A stretch of 8,134 nt of DNA from Spirochaetaceae bacterium (GTDB lineage: Bacteria > Spirochaetota > Spirochaetia > Treponematales > Breznakiellaceae): assembly GCA_031255655.1 (NCBI GenBank), contig JAIRSB010000030.1, positions 1 to 8,134 of the forward strand. Reading direction: 5' to 3'. Made by a program: the position numbers and the translations under genes. The first letter of the stretch is position 1. Each line of letters starts with the position of its first letter. This document shows, one piece after another, positions 1 through 5,140 of the stretch. The notes beneath the pieces were generated by a model, which saw nothing but the letters and a program-made list of their open reading frames with translations, was not told where the DNA came from and ran no database searches.

Positions 1-341
1 AAATAAACTATGATGTATACTAACTTGTTCCTAAAGATTGGCGATTATGCGGAAGTTCCAAAAAATCGAGCTTTCGCGTAAAAACCAAGTTTTGAAAATA
101 TACGTTGAAGACGCTTCGAAAACCCTCGCGAACAGAGTGTAAACGCTGTACCGCACATGTGCTTTGTTCACAAAACTCGATTCGAACAAGTAAAATTATT
201 TAAATGCGGGGTTAACAGCATTTTGTTGGACATCGCTACTTTATCCGTTGCTGGAGCTTATGTAAAACGCTTCCGGCAGCGTAAGATCAGACAGTGTTGC
301 GAATAAATTTAAATACAAGAGTTTATTAAGGAGAAGTAATT
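1..341. other. Non-coding region upstream of malQ
   Basis: I see no convincing gene here. The longest small reading frame from an ATG is 31 codons (47-142, plus strand). It has no Shine-Dalgarno sequence and no recognisable motif, so I do not call it a gene. The region contains a candidate promoter (listed separately) and a short GC hairpin, ACGCT-TCCGGC-AGCGT at 267-282, which lacks a T-run on the plus strand. The last bases carry AAGGAG (328-333), the ribosome site for malQ. No tRNA cloverleaf or direct repeats were found. Confidence 0.6.
167..196 (+). promoter_or_regulatory. Candidate sigma-70 promoter for malQ
   Basis: TTCACA at 167-172 matches the -35 consensus TTGACA at five of six bases. 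TAAAAT at 191-196 matches TATAAT at five of six. The spacer is 18 bp, close to the preferred 17. Transcription would start near 203 and give a leader of about 140 nt before the malQ ATG at 342. This is a by-eye match in AT-rich DNA, so it remains a candidate. Confidence 0.35.
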
Positions 342-2354
342 ATGGCGGATGCAATGACAAACAAACGGCTTATCGGCGTGGTTGTTCCGGTAGGCGCTTT
401 ACGAAGCAAGAACGGTATAGGTGTCGGGGAATTTCCGGATCTTGTGGACTTTGCGCGGTTTTGCAAAAAGACTGACATCGGACTAATCCAAATCCTGCCG
501 GTGAACGATACCGGCTACGAAAGCTCGCCGTACAGCGCATTGTCGGCATTTGCCTTGAATCCGTTGTATTTGAGAATACAAGATATGGAAGAAGCGCAGT
601 CATACGAAAGCGAATTGGATGCCATAAAAGTCAAATTTTCTAATGAAATCCGCTTTCCATACTACAAGATGGCAAAAGCGAAAATGGAATTGCTGCGAAA
701 AATTTTCAAAGAAAACTTCGACAAAATCGAGCGGGACACTACCTTAAGCGTGTGGATTAAGAAAAATGAATGGGTAAAAACGTACTCCGTTTTTCGTAGA
801 TTGAAAGAAGCGAATGAAGAAAAAAGCTGGAAGGAATGGAAAGCTTTCCAAAAAGTCAATACCAAAGATATTGAAGCTCTGTGGAATGACCCATTGCGCA
901 AGAGCGAAAACTTATTTTGGGCGTGGCTTCAGTCAAACCTTGAAAAACAATTCAAGGCGGCGGCTGAAGCGGTCGCGGCTATGGACATAATACTCAAAGG
1001 TGACATTCCGATACTGATGAATCTGGATAGCTGCGATGTTTGGTCGCATCCGGAATACTTTCATCAAAGTCTCTCGGCCGGCGCGCCGCCTGATATGTAT
1101 AGTCCGGAAGGGCAAAACTGGGGCTTCCCTATATATAACTGGACTGCGCAGGCAAAGGACGATTATATTTGGTGGCGCGCTCGCATAAAGGCGGCGGAAA
1201 AATACTATAAAGCATTTAGGATCGACCATGTTTTGGGATTTTTTAGAATTTGGGCTACAAGCAGATGTTATAATTCGGCGACAATGGGACGCTTTATCCC
1301 TTATGTCCCGATAAAAAAACAAGATTTACAAGAATTGGGTTTTGATGATGCCAGAATCCGCTGGCTTACTTTACCCCATATTCCCACCCACGAAGTTTGG
1401 GACGCGCTGCACCGGCAAGGTGGCTGCACAGAAAACGAGGTGCACCGCGTATTTGAGCTCGCGCTAGACCGAATAGGCAGCGAGGAGTTATGGCTTTTTA
1501 AAAAAACAATAAAATACGACGCGAATATAGAGGCACTGAACATACCAGATGTCGCTAAAAACTTTTTAATAAAAGAATTAAGTGCCCGCGTATTTTTGGA
1601 GTACGATACTGATGTCTATTCCTGCATTTGGACATACCAGACATCTCGGCAATATGCTTCGCTTTCTGACAAAGAGCGCGAATGCCTCGAAAAATTTTTG
1701 GCGGAAAAACATGAAATTGCTGAAAAAAGGTGGGAAAAAGACGCGAAAAAGATACTTTCTGTCCTTACAGAAGGCTCTTCGATGGTCGCCTGTGCCGAAG
1801 ATTTGGGGGTCCAAACCGAATGTGTGCCGCGTATTCTCAATAAACTAAAGATTTTTTCTCTAAAAGTCGTGCGTTGGGAGCATGATTGGAGCTTGGAAGG
1901 ACACCCTTACATCCCTTACGGTGAATATCCTGAACTTTCGGTATGCACAACATCGGTTCATGATAGCACTACACTGCGTCAATGGTGGAATGACGAAGCC
2001 GATCAGGAATTGTTTGCCGCTTTTAACGGAGCACCTTCGTTGCCAAAAAGCTATAACCCGGGAACGGCGCGAATCTTTTTACGGCAGGCGGCGTCTGCCC
2101 GTTCCCGCTGGCGGATTTTACCGCTTATCGATATGCTGCATCTTACGCCGCGTTGGTACGCGGAAGATCCCGATTCGGAACGGATAAACATACCGGGTAC
2201 ATCTAACGAATTCAACTGGACATGGAGACTGCCGGCTGACATTGAGGAACTGGAAGAAGAAAAGGAACTCATAAGCGCTATTAAGGAACTCAGCGCGGTT
2301 CCACCTGCGTCTTCACAAAAAAAATCTGCGGATATTGATACGAAACAAGCGTAA
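342..2354 (+). CDS. malQ: 4-alpha-glucanotransferase (amylomaltase), GH77, DPE2-like
   Basis: This enzyme (670 aa) transfers alpha-1,4-glucan segments between maltooligosaccharides or glycogen-like acceptors in the cytoplasm, releasing glucose. GH77 landmarks are visible in order: GDIPI (220-224) with S230 and W234; APPDMYSPEGQNWGFP (248-263); FRIDHVLGFFRIW (292-304) with nucleophile D295; AEDLG (485-489) with acid/base E486; SVHDSTTLRQWW (538-549) with D541; LPLID (593-597); and INIPGT followed by NWTWRLP (615-631). D295 and E486 are about 190 residues apart, against about 47 in ordinary bacterial MalQ. This long insertion, and the HDxxTLRxWW form of the third motif, are typical of plant DPE2-like enzymes. 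No N-terminal CBM20 starch-binding domains are present. The last 40 residues are a charged tail. The start is fixed by AAGGAG at 328-333, 8 nt before the ATG. The next gene begins 2 nt after the stop. Confidence 0.95.
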   Translation: MADAMTNKRLIGVVVPVGALRSKNGIGVGEFPDLVDFARFCKKTDIGLIQILPVNDTGYESSPYSALSAFALNPLYLRIQDMEEAQSYESELDAIKVKFSNEIRFPYYKMAKAKMELLRKIFKENFDKIERDTTLSVWIKKNEWVKTYSVFRRLKEANEEKSWKEWKAFQKVNTKDIEALWNDPLRKSENLFWAWLQSNLEKQFKAAAEAVAAMDIILKGDIPILMNLDSCDVWSHPEYFHQSLSAGAPPDMYSPEGQNWGFPIYNWTAQAKDDYIWWRARIKAAEKYYKAFRIDHVLGFFRIWATSRCYNSATMGRFIPYVPIKKQDLQELGFDDARIRWLTLPHIPTHEVWDALHRQGGCTENEVHRVFELALDRIGSEELWLFKKTIKYDANIEALNIPDVAKNFLIKELSARVFLEYDTDVYSCIWTYQTSRQYASLSDKERECLEKFLAEKHEIAEKRWEKDAKKILSVLTEGSSMVACAEDLGVQTECVPRILNKLKIFSLKVVRWEHDWSLEGHPYIPYGEYPELSVCTTSVHDSTTLRQWWNDEADQELFAAFNGAPSLPKSYNPGTARIFLRQAASARSRWRILPLIDMLHLTPRWYAEDPDSERINIPGTSNEFNWTWRLPADIEELEEEKELISAIKELSAVPPASSQKKSADIDTKQA

Positions 2355-2356
2355 TT

Positions 2357-2995
2357 ATGGTACTATTTTGCGTTTTGTGGCTGCCGGTTTTTTACCTGTT
2401 TTGGCTGACACTAAGACCGGCGGGCAGTAATTCGGGAGAGTTATACGCGCTTTTTGTCGGTGGCATGGCGGCGCTCGCTCGTTTTTTTATCCCCTCAATT
2501 ATTGATCCTTACGGCTTTGAGATTTGCAGATATTTAAGCGCGTTCATGGACTATACGAGTCTGCCTGTCTTATTTCCAATGATTGCCGCGAAACTCATAA
2601 GGCGCTTTTATCCACGCTGCGGCATCACGGACTACATCGGTTTTACTTTGCTTGCGCTTGTTCCGGCCGCGCTCGTCTCTTCCATTGTTTGGAGTGCGAA
2701 CCATGACATCCTGCGCCTCGTATTAACCCCGCTTCTATGGACAGCGCTTGTTTTGGTGTTTTATCCATTGATACGGTTGGCAGCAAACAACACGTTAGGG
2801 CATAAAATCGTCGCGATTTTCGGAACAGTGCTTTACACATTGTTAATTCCGTTTGTTTGGTGGGCGTTCTTTTGCCAAAGAACGCTAATCGGTACAATCT
2901 TGTTATTCCCGTCATTTGTGCCTATGATAGCGGTGTGCGCGATATTGCTTAGAAAAAGACATTCGAAAGAAATAAAAGCCGGATTTGTTCAATAG
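2357..2995 (+). CDS. Multi-pass membrane protein of unknown function
   Basis: I do not recognise the family. The 212-aa product is strongly hydrophobic, with about six or seven likely membrane segments near residues 3-19, 29-49, 62-81, 91-112, 119-139, 149-172 and 178-197. It ends in a basic, probably cytoplasmic tail (RKRHSKEIK). No transporter signature, catalytic motif or signal peptide is evident, and aromatic residues are frequent. The ATG lies only 2 nt after the malQ stop and has no clear Shine-Dalgarno sequence, so translation is probably coupled to malQ and the two form an operon. A role in sugar handling or in the envelope would be a guess from the neighbour alone. The gene itself is well supported by its open frame, consistent hydrophobic pattern and tight spacing. 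Confidence 0.8.
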   Translation: MVLFCVLWLPVFYLFWLTLRPAGSNSGELYALFVGGMAALARFFIPSIIDPYGFEICRYLSAFMDYTSLPVLFPMIAAKLIRRFYPRCGITDYIGFTLLALVPAALVSSIVWSANHDILRLVLTPLLWTALVLVFYPLIRLAANNTLGHKIVAIFGTVLYTLLIPFVWWAFFCQRTLIGTILLFPSFVPMIAVCAILLRKRHSKEIKAGFVQ

Positions 2996-2997
2996 AG

Positions 2998-3031
2998 TTG
3001 TTTAGAAACTTCAGTTTCTAATTCCAAACAA
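2998..3031. repeat. Hairpin just downstream of the malQ/membrane-protein pair
   Basis: TAGAAACT (3003-3010) and AGTTTCTA (3013-3020) are perfect inverted copies separated by TC. They are flanked by TTGTTT (2998-3003) and AAACAA (3026-3031), which can extend the stem past a 5-nt bulge; the T at 3003 can pair in only one of the two helices. It starts 2 nt after the stop codon, where a transcript end is expected, but no T-run follows on the plus strand, so it is not a standard rho-independent terminator. It could protect the mRNA 3' end or be one copy of a dispersed palindromic repeat. Confidence 0.45.
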
Positions 3032-3100
3032 TAACTGCTAAAAAATGACTTGGGAAACAGCCCACCGAGTCGTCGAACAAAACCAGTGATATTCGCGGTC

Positions 3101-3131
3101 TAAACAGTTCTTTGTATTCGGGCAGTATTAT
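3101..3131 (+). promoter_or_regulatory. Weak candidate promoter for the GerMN gene
   Basis: TATTAT at 3126-3131 matches the -10 consensus at five of six bases. The best -35 is TAAACA at 3101-3106 (four of six) with a long 19-bp spacer. It is placed sensibly, about 20 nt upstream of the TTG start, but the match is weak. The 156-nt gap between the preceding gene and the GerMN gene is too wide for obvious coupling, which favours some promoter here. Confidence 0.2.
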
Positions 3132-3151
3132 AAACGCCTAAAAGGTAAAAT

Positions 3152-3643
3152 TTGAGCGAGCCCAAAAACAAAAAAAATAGAAATAAATTGTCGGAAATTT
3201 TTTTAAAAAATCGACGCAAGGCGGTTTTGATAGTGATGTTAGGTCTTTGCCTAACAGTCGTTGTGGATTTCACCATTACAAAACTTGTGCGGCGCACCTT
3301 TGTATTCTATACGCCCGATACGGGGCACGAAATAGTGGAAGAGCGCATGATAGCGTACACGGGTTCATTGGAAACTGATATGAGCCGCTATGTCGAAGAG
3401 GCTATTTTGGGCCCGCTTTCATTAGAAACTGTACCGCTTTTAAGCCGCGGCTCGCGCTTGGAGTCTCTTTTACTACGAGAAAACATAGTTTATTTAAGCA
3501 TTTCTGAAGAAGCCGCCATTCCGCCTCCGTCGGGACAACTTTCTTACAATCTCACAACCATGAAAGATGGTTTACGCCGTAATTTTCCAATCATAAAAGA
3601 AGTTCGTGTTTTCATAGCCGGAAATGAAATACTTACGGAATAG
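3152..3643 (+). CDS. Membrane-anchored GerMN-domain protein
   Basis: This 163-aa protein has a lysine- and arginine-rich N-terminus (1-23), one membrane segment at about 24-41, and an outward-facing domain at about 49-157 that fits the GerMN fold. Supporting features are the pattern EEAILGPLS (82-90), PLLSRGSRLESL (95-106) and NIVYLSIS (111-118), matching the GerMN series of a helix ending in a GP, 'PL..G..L' and 'v.Y.dls', then a closing 'V..V.i.....I' strand (151-160). GerMN domains occur in GerM and in envelope lipoproteins of many non-sporulating bacteria, often beside peptidoglycan enzymes; their biochemical role is poorly known. The start is TTG at 3152, chosen because AAAAGG (3140-3145) lies 6 nt upstream. 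An A8 run (3170-3177) sits in the seventh to ninth codons. flaA follows 254 nt downstream under its own promoter, so co-transcription is uncertain. Confidence 0.75.
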   Translation: MSEPKNKKNRNKLSEIFLKNRRKAVLIVMLGLCLTVVVDFTITKLVRRTFVFYTPDTGHEIVEERMIAYTGSLETDMSRYVEEAILGPLSLETVPLLSRGSRLESLLLRENIVYLSISEEAAIPPPSGQLSYNLTTMKDGLRRNFPIIKEVRVFIAGNEILTE

Positions 3644-3660
3644 ATATATCATGCCGATAA
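3634..3660 (+). promoter_or_regulatory. Possible sigma-28 (flagellar) promoter upstream of flaA
   Basis: GCCGATAA at 3653-3660 matches all eight bases of the sigma-28/FliA -10 element. The -35 position at the usual 15-nt spacing (3634-3637) reads TACG against the consensus TAAA, so that half is poor. It lies 10 nt after the GerMN stop and about 240 nt before the flaA start, in the right orientation. A second perfect copy of the octamer occurs inside ptsI (8037-8044), which shows that chance matches do happen in this window. Confidence 0.3.
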
Positions 3661-3728
3661 TTGAATAACGTTGTCTTGGAACTAAAAATTTCTGACAGCA
3701 GCCGTTAAAAAAACAGTAGATTTGGCCA

Positions 3729-3760
3729 GCGTTTTGAATGGGATTACCCATGAAAAACGC
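3729..3760. repeat. Long hairpin with tandem G-A mismatches
   Basis: The arms are GCGTTTT-GA-ATGGG (3729-3742) and CCCAT-GA-AAAACGC (3747-3760), with a 4-nt loop ATTA. Seven outer and five inner Watson-Crick pairs flank two consecutive G-A oppositions (3736/3753 and 3737/3752), the arrangement that forms stable sheared pairs in RNA. No T-run follows on either strand, so a rho-independent terminator is unlikely. It lies between the possible sigma-28 promoter and the sigma-70 promoter of flaA. It could be an RNA element in a long flaA leader or a protein-binding dyad in DNA. Confidence 0.5.
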
Positions 3761-3803
3761 GCGAAATCGTATGTAATTGAGTAAATGAGACAGCTTGCGG
3801 GCA

Positions 3804-3833
3804 TTGACATTTTCTCGTGTTTACCGGCACAAT
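3804..3833 (+). promoter_or_regulatory. Candidate sigma-70 promoter of flaA
   Basis: TTGACA at 3804-3809 is a perfect -35 box. CACAAT at 3828-3833 matches the -10 consensus at four of six bases, with an 18-bp spacer. Transcription would start near 3840, leaving a leader of about 58 nt with the strong ribosome site AAAGGAG at 3885-3891. In several spirochaetes flaA is transcribed by the housekeeping sigma factor while flaB core genes use sigma-28, which is consistent with this site. Confidence 0.5.
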
Positions 3834-3897
3834 AAACTAGGTTCGTTGCCTGCGTTGGGCGGGTTTTATTAAATAGAATAACGGAAAGGAGCAATAA

Positions 3898-4935
3898 ATG
3901 AAACGGTTATTCGTTTTTGTCGCTTTTAGTTTAGCGGCTTTGGGGACTGTGTTTGCGGATGAAAATGTCCTCATTGATTTTTCTAAGCTTGTGCCAGATA
4001 TTCTTTTGGAGCAGGATCACCCACAGAACCGTGAGACTGTTATGGATTATTCCAATAGAGCGGGTACTGGTTATACGGCGGATCAGAGGGCGGAGATGAA
4101 AACTTCGTTGGCGATTCCAAATTGGATAGTTAATTTGGCATCCTCTTCGCGCACTGTTGAAAATGACGTTAATAGTTATACGAAAGTATCGACGTCAAGG
4201 CAGTTTGAGAATGTGTTAGGTGTTAGGGTGCATTTCCCGGTGGCCTCTTATAACTCATACGCATCAATAAAGCCGCCATTCGATATTCCCGCCTATGAGT
4301 TTTCGACTGTGGACGAGCAGGGTGTAGTTACCCCCCCGGGTGAGGGCGTTAACTTTAGTGAACCGACTCGTTTTGAAGACGGGCACGGCGTTCTGAAAAA
4401 TGTGGGTGCTATAAAATCAATGGCAGTGCGAGCTTACGGCATCAACGCTCCTCATTCAGTTTCAGCAGTCCTGATTGACGGGAATGGGAGAAGTCAGACT
4501 ATATTTTTAGGTTATCTTGATTTTGATGGCTGGGCAACGCTTGCATGGGATAATCCTCAGTATATAAATGATGTTCGTGCTCGTACCCTTCGTATTTATC
4601 AACTCTATCCGTCGTTTGCTCCTTATGTCCGTTTTGGTGGTTTTATTATCCAGCGTGACGGTGCGAGTGAAGGGGGCGACTTTGTTACCTATTTCAAAGA
4701 TGTTAGCTTGGTGTATGATAAAGCCCAGCTTGAAACTGAAAGAGATATAGATGACGAATCGGAGTGGGGTATAGTCCGCGAGCGTGAAGCCGCAAGGCAT
4801 GACAGAGAATTCAAGAACTTCGGTAAAAGTGAAGTTTGGCGTTATGTAGAAGGTGAAAAGAAAGCACCTGAAGCTTACTTTACTTTACGTGTCGGTGAGC
4901 AAGAGGAGCAGGCACCGGAGGCAGCAGTACAGTAA
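3898..4935 (+). CDS. flaA: Flagellar filament outer layer (sheath) protein FlaA
   Basis: FlaA coats the FlaB core of the periplasmic flagellar filament in spirochaetes and affects filament stiffness and motility. The 345-aa precursor starts with a signal peptide (KR, then a hydrophobic run; likely cleavage after VFA at residue 20, before DEN), consistent with export to the periplasm. Family-like segments are VLIDFSKL (24-31), FENVLGVRVHFP (103-114), RFEDGHGVLKNVG (158-170), FLGYLDFDGW (203-212), NPQYINDVRART (219-230), and GGDFVTYFKDVSLVYDKA (259-276). These closely resemble treponemal FlaA1 as I recall it, and the length is normal. The tail is acidic and Glu/Gln-rich. AAAGGAG (3885-3891) lies 6 nt before the ATG. 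Frequent GTT, GGT and CGT codons suggest high expression. A C7 run (4331-4337) lies in a probably variable loop near residue 146. A terminator hairpin follows at 4972. Confidence 0.93.
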   Translation: MKRLFVFVAFSLAALGTVFADENVLIDFSKLVPDILLEQDHPQNRETVMDYSNRAGTGYTADQRAEMKTSLAIPNWIVNLASSSRTVENDVNSYTKVSTSRQFENVLGVRVHFPVASYNSYASIKPPFDIPAYEFSTVDEQGVVTPPGEGVNFSEPTRFEDGHGVLKNVGAIKSMAVRAYGINAPHSVSAVLIDGNGRSQTIFLGYLDFDGWATLAWDNPQYINDVRARTLRIYQLYPSFAPYVRFGGFIIQRDGASEGGDFVTYFKDVSLVYDKAQLETERDIDDESEWGIVREREAARHDREFKNFGKSEVWRYVEGEKKAPEAYFTLRVGEQEEQAPEAAVQ

Positions 4936-4971
4936 GTCTTAACAGTGGTTTAGTCATAGAGACAAACCCTG

Positions 4972-5008
4972 ACAGCGGCCATAGATTCTACGGCCGCTGT
5001 AATCTTTT
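4972..5008 (+). terminator. Rho-independent terminator of flaA
   Basis: ACAGCGGCC (4972-4980) pairs perfectly with GGCCGCTGT (4992-5000). Inside it TAG (4982-4984) pairs with CTA (4988-4990) across one A/C mismatch, leaving a 3-nt loop. The GC-rich stem is followed by AATCTTTTAT, a short and interrupted T-run. It begins 37 nt after the flaA stop, the expected place for the end of a highly expressed single-gene transcript. Confidence 0.7.
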
Positions 5009-5018
5009 ATAGTTACTT

Positions 5019-5052
5019 TTGTTTGGGTGGGCTTCAATTTAAATAATTGAAG
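5019..5052 (+). promoter_or_regulatory. AT-rich dyad, possible operator, overlapping a weak promoter-like site
   Basis: CTTCAATT (5032-5039) and AATTGAAG (5045-5052) are perfect inverted repeats with a 5-nt centre (TAAAT), the geometry of a site for a dimeric DNA-binding regulator. A weak promoter-like pair overlaps it: TTGTTT (5019-5024) and TAAATA (5040-5045) with a short 15-bp spacer. If a promoter for the downstream alarmone synthetase exists in this gap, this is the best position by eye. Both assignments are tentative; the dyad itself is exact. Confidence 0.4.
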
Positions 5053-5062
5053 TGTAAATGCT

Positions 5063-5113
5063 CACAGCGAAAAAAATGTCCGAAGTTTTACTTCGGACAT
5101 TTTTTTCGCTGTG
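5063..5113. terminator. Perfect 23-bp-arm hairpin, bidirectional terminator or attenuator
   Basis: The arms at 5063-5085 and 5091-5113 are exact reverse complements, with a 5-nt loop TTTTA. From outside in, each arm has a CACAGCG block, seven As (Ts on the other arm), and a TGTCCGAAG block. The inner stem TGTCCGAAG/CTTCGGACA is therefore preceded by A7 and followed by T7, so it reads as a rho-independent terminator in both directions. It ends 27 nt before the likely ATG of the alarmone synthetase (5141), too close to fit a normal promoter downstream. It may be an attenuator in that gene's leader, a second stop for flaA, or a stop for antisense transcription arriving from ptsI. Confidence 0.75.
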
Positions 5114-5140
5114 CGATTTTGCGTATGTAGTGAAGTAAAA

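Noticed and set aside
47..142. 31-codon reading frame upstream of malQ
   Set aside because: No ribosome site, no recognisable motif, and a length common by chance.
267..282. Short GC hairpin as a terminator
   Set aside because: Only five base pairs, no T-run on the plus strand, and no minus-strand gene that would need to stop there.
1582..1848. Alternative open frames within malQ and other genes
   Set aside because: They overlap genes with clear family motifs, have no motifs of their own and lack ribosome sites.
5111..5140. GTG start that would add ten residues to the alarmone synthetase
   Set aside because: The GTG lies inside the right arm of the perfect hairpin, has no Shine-Dalgarno sequence, and the added residues look unlike the family. 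ATG 5141 fits the usual N-terminus better.
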